From positions 62,001-126,000 of the forward strand of contig JAYRJL010000002.1 in NCBI GenBank assembly GCA_041906305.1: 64,000 bases of DNA, given 5' to 3'. The notes beneath the pieces are model-generated. The model was given only the letters and a program-made list of their open reading frames with translations, was not told where the DNA came from and searched no databases. Positions 52,506 to 61,245 of the stretch are shown in pieces (position 1 is the stretch's first letter; the number at the start of each line of letters is the position of its first letter). The DNA is from SHVZ01 sp041906305. Its GTDB lineage: Bacteria; Pseudomonadota; Alphaproteobacteria; SHVZ01. Both the position numbers and the translations under genes were made by a program.

Positions 52506-53275
52506 TCCGCCCCAAGCTCCACTTCGCCGCCGCTCCGACGCCCGAAGCCCGCTCAGCCAAGGCGGCGCTCGCCCGTCGGTACGGCTCGGTCCCGGCGGCC
52601 CGCGCCGACATCATCGTCGCGCTCGGCGGCGACGGGCTGATGCTGGAGACGCTTCACACCCACCTCGACCGCAAGAAGCCGATCTTCGGCATCAACCGCG
52701 GCTCGGTCGGCTTCCTGATGAACGAGTACCGGGAGGACGACGACGACCTGATCCTCAGGCTGAAGCAGGCCTCCACGGTCAAGGTCCGGCCCCTGGTCAT
52801 GAAGGCGAAGACCCGCAGCGGCCGGACGCGGACCGCGCTCGCGATCAACGAGGTCTCGCTGCTTCGCCAGACCCGGCAGACCGCCCATGTCCGCATCCAT
52901 GTCGACGGCATCGAGCGGATGAACGACCTCGCCTGCGACGGCATCCTGGTGGCGACGCCGGCCGGATCGACCGCCTACAATCTCTCCGCCCATGGGCCGA
53001 TCGTGCCCCTGGGCGCCGGCGTCCTGGCGATGACGCCGATCTGCGCCTTCCGTCCCCGGCGCTGGCGCGGCGCCCTGGTCCCGCACGACGCCAAGATCGA
53101 GTTCACGATCCTGGATCCCGACAAGCGGCCGGTCAGCGCGACCGCCGACTCGACCGAAGTTCGCGACGTGGTCTCCGTCTCCATCGCTGAGGACAGGAAC
53201 CGCGCCTGCCACATGTTGTTTGATCCCGAGCACAACCTTGAAGCCCGGATCCTGAAAGAGCAGTTCACGCCGTAG
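52502..53275 (+). CDS. nadK: NAD kinase
   Basis: A 257-residue NAD kinase making NADP. Motifs GGDG (42-45), AINEVSLLR and the substrate-binding ACDGILVATPAGSTAYNLSA region are present. GTG start at 52502, coupled to moaA by a GTGA overlap, an unusual partner. No PPNK regulatory domain is added. It is followed by cfa after 48 bases. Confidence 0.93.
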   Translation: MIRPKLHFAAAPTPEARSAKAALARRYGSVPAARADIIVALGGDGLMLETLHTHLDRKKPIFGINRGSVGFLMNEYREDDDDLILRLKQASTVKVRPLVMKAKTRSGRTRTALAINEVSLLRQTRQTAHVRIHVDGIERMNDLACDGILVATPAGSTAYNLSAHGPIVPLGAGVLAMTPICAFRPRRWRGALVPHDAKIEFTILDPDKRPVSATADSTEVRDVVSVSIAEDRNRACHMLFDPEHNLEARILKEQFTP

Positions 53276-53323
53276 GTATCGCCTTCGGATCCGCGCCTGA
53301 GTCTCCCACCGAGGAGGTAGGCC

Positions 53324-54565
53324 ATGCTCTTCGCTCTGCTCTTGCGCCACAGCGTCCGCCGCGGCGATCTCACCATGATCGACGCCGACGGCAGGACGCA
53401 TCGCTTCGGCGACGGCACCGCCCCCAGGTCCGTGATCCGCCTGCATGACGCGAAGCTGCACACGCAGCTCTTCCTGAACCCATGGCTCAAGGTCGGCGAA
53501 GCCTACATGGATGGCACCCTGACCTGCGAGGACGGGACCACCATCTACGACCTGGTCGATCTCGGCACATCCAATCAGGCCGGGCTCGACGGCTTCGCCT
53601 GGCTCAAGGTCGTGAACGGGCTGAACCGCGCGGTGCGCCGCCTGACCCAGTTCAATCCCGTCGGCCGCGCCCAGGCGAACGTGCACCACCACTACGACCT
53701 GAGCCGGCGCCTTTTCGAGCTCTTCCTCGATCCGAGCCTGCAGTATTCCTGCGCCTATTTCGAACACCCCGGCGTCTCGCTCGCCGAGGCGCAGCGCGCC
53801 AAGCTCCGCCACGTGGCGGCGAAGCTGAGGCTGGCTCCCGGACAGCGCGTGCTCGACATCGGCTCGGGCTGGGGCGGGCTTGCCCTCCATCTCGCCTCGA
53901 TCGCCGACGTCGAGGTCACCGGCGTGACGCTGTCGACGGAACAACTGGCCCTCGCCCGCGAGCGGGCCCAGGCGGCCGGGCTCGCCGGCCGCGTGCGCTT
54001 CGAGCTGATGGACTATCGGCTGCTCGACCAGCGCTTCGACCGCATCGTCTCGGTCGGCATGTTCGAGCATGTCGGCGTCCGCCACTATCCCGAGTTCTTC
54101 CGCAAGGTCGACAGTCTTCTCGAGAAGGACGGCGTCGCCCTCCTGCATTCGATCGGAAGAACCGACGGTCCCGGGTTCACCAATCCCTGGATCCGGAAGT
54201 ACATCTTCCCCGGCGGCTACAGCCCGGCGCTTTCCGAAGTCCTGCCCGTCGTCGAGCGCACCGGCCTGATCGTCACCGACATCGAGATCCTCCGCCTCCA
54301 CTATGCAGAGACCTTGAAAGCCTGGCGCCAGAACGTGTACGCAAACCGGGAGGAAATCCGTCAGCTGTACGACGACAGGTTCCTGCGCATGTGGGAGTTC
54401 TATCTGGTCGGCAGCGAGCTGAGTTTCCGCCACGGCTTCAACATCGTCTTCCAGATGCAGCTTGCCCACGACGTCGCCACCGTGCCCCTGACCCGCGACT
54501 ACATCGCCGAGTCCGAGCGCAATCAGGCCGCCGCCGCTTCGCCCAGGCTCAAGGCCGCATCCTGA
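53324..54565 (+). CDS. cfa: Cyclopropane-fatty-acyl-phospholipid synthase
   Basis: A 413-residue SAM-dependent enzyme that adds a methylene bridge to unsaturated acyl chains of membrane lipids. SAM motif VLDIGSGWGG at 176-185, HHHYDLS at 121-127 and YSCAYFEHPG are typical. The N-terminal 110 residues are the extra domain of this family. A strong GAGGAGGT lies before the ATG at 53324. It lies upstream of the sugar importer on the same strand, but the gap of 26 bases to the next start does not prove joint regulation. Confidence 0.92.
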   Translation: MLFALLLRHSVRRGDLTMIDADGRTHRFGDGTAPRSVIRLHDAKLHTQLFLNPWLKVGEAYMDGTLTCEDGTTIYDLVDLGTSNQAGLDGFAWLKVVNGLNRAVRRLTQFNPVGRAQANVHHHYDLSRRLFELFLDPSLQYSCAYFEHPGVSLAEAQRAKLRHVAAKLRLAPGQRVLDIGSGWGGLALHLASIADVEVTGVTLSTEQLALARERAQAAGLAGRVRFELMDYRLLDQRFDRIVSVGMFEHVGVRHYPEFFRKVDSLLEKDGVALLHSIGRTDGPGFTNPWIRKYIFPGGYSPALSEVLPVVERTGLIVTDIEILRLHYAETLKAWRQNVYANREEIRQLYDDRFLRMWEFYLVGSELSFRHGFNIVFQMQLAHDVATVPLTRDYIAESERNQAAAASPRLKAAS

Positions 54566-54591
54566 AGAGCAACGAACAAGGAGGGATCGTC

Positions 54592-55833
54592 ATGAAGAAC
54601 CTACTTTCGCGGATCGGTGCCGCAGCACTTCTCGCCACGGGCCTCGGCCAGCAGGCGGTGGCGGCCGACCTGACCTTCTGGAGCTGGCGCCAGGAAGATC
54701 GCGCCGCCTATCAGGAGATCATCGCCGACTTCAACAAGCTGCACCCGGACGTGAAGATCAAGTTCGAGGCGTTCGAGCCGACCTCCTACAACACGATCCT
54801 CTCGACCGCGCTCGCCGGCGGCAAGGGTCCCGACATCATGCAGACCCGCGCCTATGGCGGCATCGAGGCGATCGCGAAGCCCGGATACCTGCTGGCGCTC
54901 GACAAGGCGACGGTACCGGAGCTCGACAACATTCCCGCCGACGCGCTCGCGGCCGAGACCATGCGCGAGGACGGCAAGGTTTATGCCGTGCCGTTCGCGA
55001 CGCAGACGGTATTGATCCTCTACAACAAGGACCTCTTCAAGGCGCACGGCATCCAGGTGCCCGAGACCTGGGACGACCTGATCGCCGCATCGAAGGCGCT
55101 CAAGGCCAAGGGCGTGCAGCCCTTCGCCAACGGCACCGCGACCGCCTGGCAGAACGAGATCCTGATGGGCGCGATCGCGCCCAGCATCTACGGGCCGCAG
55201 TTCAACGGCGACCTCGTCGCCGGCAAGGCGACCTTCGAGGACAAACGCTTCGTCGACGCGATGGCGAAGATCGCCGAGCTCAAGGACTACTTCCCGCAAG
55301 GCTTCACCGGCGTCGACTACCCGACGATGCAGCAGCTCTTCATCTCGGGCCGGGCCGCTATGATCGCCGCCGGCTCCTTCGAGATCGCCAACTTCCGCCG
55401 CCAGAACCCGAAGCTCGACATCGGCGTGATGGCGACGCCGCCCGCCGCCAAGGGCGCGCCGCGTCTCGTCTCGCTGTTCGTCGACGGCGGCTACGGCATC
55501 AACGCCAAGAGCGAGCACAAGGCGGATGCCATCAAGTTCATCCGCTACGCGGCAAGCCCGCGCTTCGGCGATCTCTTCGCCAACAAGCTCGGCAACATCT
55601 CGCCGATCAAGGGCGTCAAGATCGAGGACGGACTGCTGGCCGAAGTCGCCAAGGCCAACGCCGCGTCGACCCCGTATGTGATGCTGGTGAACTTCCGTTA
55701 CCAGGAGCCGACCGGCTCGGCGCTGATCCAGACCGCCGTCCAGAAGATGATGGCCGGCCAGGCGACGCCGGCCGAAGCCGGCGCCGAGGTCACGAAGGGC
55801 ATCGCCACCTACTACAAGCCGTTCCAGAAGTAG
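54592..55833 (+). CDS. Family 1 extracellular sugar-binding protein
   Basis: A 413-residue periplasmic binding protein with Sec signal (cut near AVAADLTFWSW). Segments IADFNKLHPDVKIKFE, GPDIMQTRAYGG and the aromatic-rich middle are typical for this family. The neighbours NanE and a sugar kinase suggest an amino sugar or N-acetylated ligand. AAGGAGGG precedes the ATG. A palindromic repeat separates it from its permease genes, which may raise its expression relative to them. Confidence 0.9.
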   Translation: MKNLLSRIGAAALLATGLGQQAVAADLTFWSWRQEDRAAYQEIIADFNKLHPDVKIKFEAFEPTSYNTILSTALAGGKGPDIMQTRAYGGIEAIAKPGYLLALDKATVPELDNIPADALAAETMREDGKVYAVPFATQTVLILYNKDLFKAHGIQVPETWDDLIAASKALKAKGVQPFANGTATAWQNEILMGAIAPSIYGPQFNGDLVAGKATFEDKRFVDAMAKIAELKDYFPQGFTGVDYPTMQQLFISGRAAMIAAGSFEIANFRRQNPKLDIGVMATPPAAKGAPRLVSLFVDGGYGINAKSEHKADAIKFIRYAASPRFGDLFANKLGNISPIKGVKIEDGLLAEVAKANAASTPYVMLVNFRYQEPTGSALIQTAVQKMMAGQATPAEAGAEVTKGIATYYKPFQK

Positions 55834-55857
55834 CGGACATCCAGCCCCCGACCCCAT

Positions 55858-55923
55858 CCCTCCCCCGCGCGGCGGGGGGAGGGAGCAAGACATCGTGTTC
55901 CCTCCCCCCTTTATGGGGGAGGG
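55858..55923. repeat. Two palindromic repeats between binding protein and permease
   Basis: First hairpin: CCCTCCCCCGC (55858-55868) with its near-complement (55872-55883). Second: CCCTCCCCC (55900-55908) and GGGGGAGGG (55915-55923), six-base loop. They belong to the same GGGAGAGGG-like family as 8691. Such elements behind a binding-protein gene can protect its mRNA and give more binding protein than permease. Confidence 0.6.
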
Positions 55924-55953
55924 TTAGGGAGGGGGGCGTCTCGGCTCCGCGCA

Positions 55954-56868
55954 ATGTCGCCTAGACTCCGCCGCCAGCTCTGGATCGCAGCGCTTCTCGC
56001 GCCGGCGCTGCTGCTGCTCGTCGGCTTCGTCACGCTGCCGATCCTCTCGGCCTTCGTCTATGCGTTCTACAAGTGGCAGGGTCTGGCCCGGATCGGCTTC
56101 GCCGGGCTCGAAAACTTCCGCCTGATCCTGTTCCAGGAACCGTTCAGCACTCTCACCTGGAACGCCTTCTTCCACAACGTCGTCGTCTTCGTGGCGCTGA
56201 TGGTGGTGCAGAACGGTACGGCCTTCTTTCTCGCCGCCGCGCTGTCGAAGGGCCTCCGGCTGCACCGGTTCCATCAGGTGTCGCTGTTCCTGCCGGTGAT
56301 CCTTTCGACCGTGATCATCGGCTTCCTCTGGAAGCTGTTCCTCAATCCGCTGTTCGGCCTCGTGAACCAGACGCTGATCGCGGTCGGCCTCGCGTCATGG
56401 GCGCAGCCATGGCTCGGACAGCCGTCGACGGCGCTGGCATCGCTGATCCTGGTGAATGCCTGGCACTGGGTCGGCTTCCCGACGCTGGTCTACCTAGCCG
56501 GCATCCAGCGGATCCCGCGCGAGATCCTGGAAGCGGCCGAGATCGACGGCGCCGGCGAATGGAAGCGGCTGACCAAGGTCGTGTGGCCGCTGGTGGCGCC
56601 GGCGACGACGATCGTCGTGATCCTGACCTTCATCGGCTCGTTCAACTGGTTCGAGCTGCCCTACATCATGTCCGGGCTCGAAGGCCCGCCCTTCCACACG
56701 ACCGACGTGCTCGGCCTCTACTTCTACCGCACCGCCTTCGGCACCGTGTCCTCGGCGCTGCAGGACTTCGGCCGCGGCAGCGCGCTCGCGGTGCTCATCT
56801 TCCTCTTCATCCTCGCGATCTCCGCCTGGTGGATCAGGATCCTTCGCCGTCGCGAGGTCGACCTCTGA
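55954..56868 (+). CDS. Sugar ABC transporter permease (MalF type)
   Basis: A 304-residue permease with six hydrophobic segments and the EAA loop EILEAAEIDGAGEWKRLTKV. The stop overlaps the next permease gene (TGATG). It is the first permease of the amino-sugar type importer. It has no linked ATPase; the UgpC-type ATPase at 17.4 kb could energise it. Confidence 0.92.
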   Translation: MSPRLRRQLWIAALLAPALLLLVGFVTLPILSAFVYAFYKWQGLARIGFAGLENFRLILFQEPFSTLTWNAFFHNVVVFVALMVVQNGTAFFLAAALSKGLRLHRFHQVSLFLPVILSTVIIGFLWKLFLNPLFGLVNQTLIAVGLASWAQPWLGQPSTALASLILVNAWHWVGFPTLVYLAGIQRIPREILEAAEIDGAGEWKRLTKVVWPLVAPATTIVVILTFIGSFNWFELPYIMSGLEGPPFHTTDVLGLYFYRTAFGTVSSALQDFGRGSALAVLIFLFILAISAWWIRILRRREVDL

Positions 56869-57692
56869 TGCTCAAGCCCTGGCAGGCGGCGATGTACCAG
56901 GCGCTTCTGGCCGCGACGACGCTGCTCATGCTCTATCCGGTCCTGATCATGGTGCTCTCGGCGTTCAAGCCGACGGCGGAGATCTACGCCTCGCCCTTCG
57001 CGCTGCCGTCGGTCTGGAACCTCGCCAACATCGAGACCATCTGGCGCGAGACGCGGTTCCTGGCATATCTCGGCAACTCGGTCCTGGTGACCGTCGCCTC
57101 GATCGCGCTGATGCTGGCCTCCGGCACGCTCGCCGCCTACGCGCTCGCCCGATACGCCTTCCACGGCAACGAGGCGATCTACCTTTTCTTTCTCGCCGGC
57201 CTGATGGTGCCGCTCAAGCTCGCGATCATCCCGTTGTTCATCGAGCTCAAGACGCTCGACCTGATCGACAGCCGGCTCGGGCTGGTCCTCGTCTATGCGG
57301 CGATGGGGCTCCCCTCGACCGTCTTCATCATGACCGGGTTCCTGAAGACCATCCCGGCCGAGCTCGAAGAGGCGGCCCGGATCGATGGCGCCAGCGAGGC
57401 CAAGATCCTCGGGCGGATCATGATCCCCCTTTCCCGCCCCGCCCTAGTCATCGCCGGCATTCACAACGCGGTGCCGATCTGGAACGACTTCTTCTTCCCG
57501 CTTGTTCTGATCCAGTCGGATCACGCCAAGACGCTGCCGCAGGGGCTGACCGTGTTCATGGGTGAGTATTCCACCGACTGGGGCGTGCTGTTCGCCGGCC
57601 TGACCCTCTCGGCCCTGCCGCTGACCCTGGTTTACATCGCGCTCTCGCGGCAGTTCATCGCCGGCCTCACCTCGGGCGCGGTGAAGGGATGA
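56868..57692 (+). CDS. Sugar ABC transporter permease (MalG type)
   Basis: A 274-residue permease with six hydrophobic segments. The EAA loop reads ELEEAARIDGASEAKILGRI. Start ATG 56868 overlaps the preceding stop, and its end overlaps the NanE start by four bases. It completes a two-permease, one-binding-protein importer. Confidence 0.92.
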   Translation: MLKPWQAAMYQALLAATTLLMLYPVLIMVLSAFKPTAEIYASPFALPSVWNLANIETIWRETRFLAYLGNSVLVTVASIALMLASGTLAAYALARYAFHGNEAIYLFFLAGLMVPLKLAIIPLFIELKTLDLIDSRLGLVLVYAAMGLPSTVFIMTGFLKTIPAELEEAARIDGASEAKILGRIMIPLSRPALVIAGIHNAVPIWNDFFFPLVLIQSDHAKTLPQGLTVFMGEYSTDWGVLFAGLTLSALPLTLVYIALSRQFIAGLTSGAVKG

Positions 57693-58366
57693 TGCTTCCC
57701 TTCCCGACCCCGGCGCTCGTGATCTCCTGCCAGGCGCGCGTCGACAATCCGCTGCACGGCGAAGGCTTCATGGCGGCGATGGCCCAGGCGGCCGAGGCCG
57801 GCGGCGCCAAGGCGATCCGCGCCAACGGCCCCGAGAACGTCCGCGCCATCCGCGCCGCCACGCGGCTGCCGATCATCGGCATCAACAAGATCTACAACGA
57901 CCACCCGGTCGCCATCACGCCGAGCGTGGAGGCCGCCCGCGCCGTCGCCGAGGCCGGCGCCGACATGATCGCGATCGACGCGACGTCGCGGCCGCGCGCC
58001 GGCGAACCGGTCGCCGACCTGATCCGGTGCATCCATGCGGACTTGAAGAAACCGGTGCTCGCCGACGTCGACACGCTGGAGACGGCGATGAGCGCGCTCG
58101 GCCACGGCGCCGATGCGATCGCGACGACCTTGGCCGGCTACACCGACGCCAGGGCGCGATCCCCCGGCCCGGATCTCGACCTCCTACGCCAGATCATTGG
58201 GCATGCCCGGGTGCCGGTCGTCGCCGAGGGACGATTCTGGACGCCCGAGGAAGTCGCCCGCGCCTTCGAGCTCGGCGCCGCCGCCGTGGTGATCGGCACG
58301 GCCGTCACCAACCCGCGCGAGATCACGCGCCGCTTCGTCGGGGCTGTGCCGGACAACGGGCGCTGA
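57689..58366 (+). CDS. nanE: N-acylglucosamine-6-phosphate 2-epimerase (NanE)
   Basis: A 225-residue TIM-barrel epimerase that converts N-acetylmannosamine 6-phosphate to N-acetylglucosamine 6-phosphate. Likely catalytic Lys67 is in GINKIYND and Glu180 in VPVVAEGRFW. IDATSRPR is a family motif. Start at the first of two ATGs. The gene overlaps the permease and is followed by a sugar kinase after 13 bases, so the operon feeds sugars of the ManNAc/sialic-acid kind into glycolysis. No NanA or NagA appears in the window. Confidence 0.87.
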   Translation: MMLPFPTPALVISCQARVDNPLHGEGFMAAMAQAAEAGGAKAIRANGPENVRAIRAATRLPIIGINKIYNDHPVAITPSVEAARAVAEAGADMIAIDATSRPRAGEPVADLIRCIHADLKKPVLADVDTLETAMSALGHGADAIATTLAGYTDARARSPGPDLDLLRQIIGHARVPVVAEGRFWTPEEVARAFELGAAAVVIGTAVTNPREITRRFVGAVPDNGR

Positions 58367-58379
58367 TAGTCTGTCCTGC

Positions 58380-59279
58380 ATGATCGGACTTGGTTTCGAC
58401 GCTGGCGGCACCGGTGCCCGCTGGCGGCTGGCGGACGACAGCGGGCGGATCCTCGGCGAAGGCACGCTGGGGCCGTTGACCGGGCACATCTTCGATTCCA
58501 CAGCGCGCGCCGCGGCCCAGGCGGCGATCACCGAGCTGCTGGTCCAGGTTGAGGCAGCGGGCAAGCCCGACCGCATCTGCGCCGGCATTACCGGGCTCTC
58601 GACCGGATCGGAGACCGCCGAGCTGATGGCGAGCTGGCTGGCCGGCGCGTTTCGGCTCGCGCCCGCTGCGGTCCAGGTGGTCGACGACATGCGGATCGCC
58701 TATCGCTCCGCCTTCGAGCCGGGCGAAGGGATCCTGGTCTATGCCGGGACGGGCGCGGTCGCGTTCCACCTGGCGCCGGACGGAAGGACCGAGCGTGCCG
58801 GCGGGCACGGCTATCTCATCGACGATGCCGGCGGCGGCTACTGGATCGGCCGGCGGGCGCTGGCCGCATTGGTTCGTGCCCAGGACGAGGGCCGGGAGCT
58901 GGGAGCGCTCGGCCAGGAACTCGGCAACGCCCTGGGCGCCCTCGACTGGGAGCACGTGCGCCGCCACATCTACGGCGGCGGTCGCGCCGCCGTCGCGGCG
59001 CTGACCCCGGCCGTCGCCAAGGCGGCCGCGCGCGACGACTCGGTCGCGACCGCGATCCTGAGTTCGGCCGGTGAAGAACTCGCCCGGCTCGCACGGGTGC
59101 TGATCCAGCGGCTCGGTCGCGAGCAGCCGGTGGCGTTGGCCGGCGGCGCCTCCCGGGCGAGTCCCCTGATCTTCTCCCATTTCCGCGCCTCGCTGCCGCG
59201 CGACGCCACGCTCCGCCATGTGACCCAGCCGCCGGTCGAGGCCGCGGCCCGCCTGGCGGCCAGGGGTCAGGCGGCGTAA
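58380..59279 (+). CDS. BadF/BcrA-type sugar kinase (N-acetylglucosamine or ManNAc kinase-like)
   Basis: A 299-residue ASKHA-fold kinase. Phosphate motif GFDAGGTGARW at the N-terminus and DDMRIAYRSAFEPGEGILVYAGTGAV in the middle (the second half of the fold with acidic residue) fit the BadF/GlcNAc kinase family rather than ROK kinases. It should phosphorylate the sugar that NanE epimerises. It is separated by ten bases from the next small gene, which may share the transcript. Confidence 0.85.
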   Translation: MIGLGFDAGGTGARWRLADDSGRILGEGTLGPLTGHIFDSTARAAAQAAITELLVQVEAAGKPDRICAGITGLSTGSETAELMASWLAGAFRLAPAAVQVVDDMRIAYRSAFEPGEGILVYAGTGAVAFHLAPDGRTERAGGHGYLIDDAGGGYWIGRRALAALVRAQDEGRELGALGQELGNALGALDWEHVRRHIYGGGRAAVAALTPAVAKAAARDDSVATAILSSAGEELARLARVLIQRLGREQPVALAGGASRASPLIFSHFRASLPRDATLRHVTQPPVEAAARLAARGQAA

Positions 59280-59289
59280 GGCTGCCCTG

Positions 59290-59661
59290 GTGGCCTTTCT
59301 CAAATCGTTCTTCGCCGGGATCGTGGTCCTCGCCGTCGCCATGCTGGCGAAGTCGATGCTTGTCCGTGCGCTGCAACTAAATGCCGCCCAGGGCACGCCG
59401 CCGGCTCGGGGAACGCCGCAACCTGCTTTGCCGCCGGCCAGCGGACCTCTCGCGGCGCCGCGCATCGATTCCAGGGCGCCGGTGTCCATCCGCAAGGAGC
59501 AACCGGAGGACATGCTGGATGCGGTGATCAACGTCCGGCGCATCGAGGGCAGGATCAACGCGGCCTCGACCAGGCGGCTGGCGGAGCTACTGCAGCGCCA
59601 CCCCGACCTCGCCGCCCAGGCCATGCGGCGCTGGCTGGCTCAAGGAAGCGACTCCCGTTAA
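59290..59661 (+). CDS. Small membrane protein ending in a FliF-like FliG-binding helix
   Basis: A 123-residue protein with one N-terminal helix (FFAGIVVLAVAMLAKSMLV), a Pro/Ala-rich linker and a C-terminal charged helix region: RIEGRINAASTRRLAELL then HPDLAAQAMRRWLAQ. From memory this end strongly resembles the C-terminus of flagellar MS-ring protein FliF that binds FliG. Here it is a stand-alone, membrane-anchored version without MS-ring domains. GTG start. Neighbours are a sugar kinase and an unknown two-helix protein. Function unknown. Confidence 0.6.
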   Translation: MAFLKSFFAGIVVLAVAMLAKSMLVRALQLNAAQGTPPARGTPQPALPPASGPLAAPRIDSRAPVSIRKEQPEDMLDAVINVRRIEGRINAASTRRLAELLQRHPDLAAQAMRRWLAQGSDSR

Positions 59662-59673
59662 GGTGCGCGCCGA

Positions 59674-60087
59674 ATGCTAGGCAGAAAAAAGAAATCGCCG
59701 GAAGAGCAGGCGAAGGAGATCGTCGACCGCCTGCGCGAGGCGATCGAGAACCCCGACAAGGAAAAGCTCGAGATCGGCCAGACCGGCATGTATCTGAGCG
59801 ACTGGCAGAAGATGGCGCGCGAAGAGATTGCCGCGGCCATCCGCCAGACCCAGATGACCACCTCGATCAAGGAATCGATGAAGGCCTCCCGCATCGCCAA
59901 GCAGATGGTGCGGGCCGGATTCATGATCCTGTCCTCGACCTTCGCCTTCTTGTCGTTTTGGGGCGGGGTCGTCTTCGTCGGCGCGCAGTACGGCTGGACC
60001 TGGGGAGCGCTCGCGGCGGTCTCTGCCGCGGGCCTTGCCGTCACCTTCATCGTGCTCGGCGTGACCCTGAAGGACCAGGACGCGTGA
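59674..60087 (+). CDS. Unknown membrane protein with two C-terminal helices
   Basis: A 137-residue protein with no recognised family. The first 85 residues are charged and helical (EEQAKEIVDRLREAIENPDK, then a basic stretch). Two hydrophobic segments follow: MVRAGFMILSSTFAFLSFWG and WTWGALAAVSAAGLAVTFIV. Both ends are probably cytoplasmic. It is 12 bases after the FliF-C-like gene and overlaps the P1 peptidase start (GTGA), so the three form one unit. Confidence 0.65.
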   Translation: MLGRKKKSPEEQAKEIVDRLREAIENPDKEKLEIGQTGMYLSDWQKMAREEIAAAIRQTQMTTSIKESMKASRIAKQMVRAGFMILSSTFAFLSFWGGVVFVGAQYGWTWGALAAVSAAGLAVTFIVLGVTLKDQDA

Positions 60088-61082
60088 GCCGACTCAAGCC
60101 CGGCCCCCGCAACCTGATCACCGACGTCGACGGCATCCGGGTCGGCAATGCGGTCGACCGCCAGGCGTGGAGCGGGTGCACCGTCGTGGTTCCCGACGAG
60201 CGCGCGGTCGCCGGCGCCGAGGTCCGCGGCGGCGCACCCGGCACGCGCGACATCAATGCGCTCGATCCCTCGTGTCGAGTCGATGCGATCGACGCCATCG
60301 TCCTCTCCGGCGGCTCCATGTTCGGCATCGACGCCGCCGCCGGGGCCACCAACGTCCTCGCCGCGACCGGGCGCGGCTACAAGATCAGTACGGCGGTCGT
60401 CCCGATCGTGCCGGCCGCGATCCTGTTCGACCTGGTCAACGGGGGCGACAAGTCCTGGGGCGAAGACCCGCCCTATCGCCGGCTCGGCGCCGAAGCCACG
60501 CGCGCGATCGGGCTCGATTTCCCGCTCGGCAATGTCGGCGCCGGCCTCGGCGCCAAGGCCGGCAGGCTCAAGGGCGGCCTGGGCTCGGCCTCACTGGTCT
60601 CGCCGGACGGCATCCAGGTCGGCGCGCTGGTCGCGGTCAATTCCTGGGGCGAGACGGTCATGCCCGGCTCGCGCCACTTCTGGGCCTGGCCCTTCGAGCA
60701 GGACGGCGAGTTCGGCGGCCTCGGCCCGCCGAAGCTGACAGGATCGCTGGATCTCGAGATGCCGCGCCCGCCTCTCCCGCCCTCGCCGGCCGCCAACACG
60801 ACGATCGCGATCGTCGCGACCAACGTGAAGCTCGATAAAGGCGAGGCCCGACGGGTGGCGCTGATGGCCGACGACGGGCTGGCGCGCGCGATCCGGCCGG
60901 TCCACACGCCGGCAGACGGCGACACGGTCTTTGCGCTCTCGACCGGCAAGCTGCCGCTCGCCGACCTCCCGATGCTGACCCTGGTCGGCCATATGGCGGC
61001 CGACTGTCTGGCCCGAGCCGTGGCGCGCGGCGTCTACCACGCCGAGACGCTGGGCCGCTTCCCAGGCTGGAAGACGCTCTAG
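60084..61082 (+). CDS. P1 family (DmpA-like) self-cleaving aminopeptidase
   Basis: A 332-residue hydrolase of the DmpA/NylC/BapA fold that matures by autocleavage. The presumed site is Asn186-Ser187 in ALVAVNSWGE, giving Ser187 as N-terminal nucleophile. Motifs: DVDGIRVGNA near the start, VRGGAPGTRDINALD and SGGSMFGIDAAAGA. Relatives cut D-amino acid, β-amino acid or nylon-like amide bonds, or peptide N-termini. GTG start overlaps the unknown membrane protein stop. Substrate unknown. Confidence 0.85.
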   Translation: MSRLKPGPRNLITDVDGIRVGNAVDRQAWSGCTVVVPDERAVAGAEVRGGAPGTRDINALDPSCRVDAIDAIVLSGGSMFGIDAAAGATNVLAATGRGYKISTAVVPIVPAAILFDLVNGGDKSWGEDPPYRRLGAEATRAIGLDFPLGNVGAGLGAKAGRLKGGLGSASLVSPDGIQVGALVAVNSWGETVMPGSRHFWAWPFEQDGEFGGLGPPKLTGSLDLEMPRPPLPPSPAANTTIAIVATNVKLDKGEARRVALMADDGLARAIRPVHTPADGDTVFALSTGKLPLADLPMLTLVGHMAADCLARAVARGVYHAETLGRFPGWKTL

Positions 61083-61142
61083 GACGCCACGCGCGTCCCG
61101 CGCGCCCTCGGCCGCATGACGTTCTCTATCGCGTGACCTCGG

Positions 61143-61162
61143 CGGAAAACCGTTGTTTTCCG
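61143..61162 (+). other. Palindrome after the P1 peptidase gene
   Basis: CGGAAAAC and GTTTTCCG (61143-61150 and 61155-61162) form a perfect eight-pair hairpin with a CGTT loop. It has no T-run, but lies where the preceding operon should end. It may be a weak terminator or mRNA protector. Confidence 0.4.
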
Positions 61163-61245
61163 GCCTCTCCCCCTTGCCTGACGGCGGCCGATGGGCGAGC
61201 ATTTGACTCGTATCCTCGGCGCCTCTCGGGAAGGAAGAAGATCAG

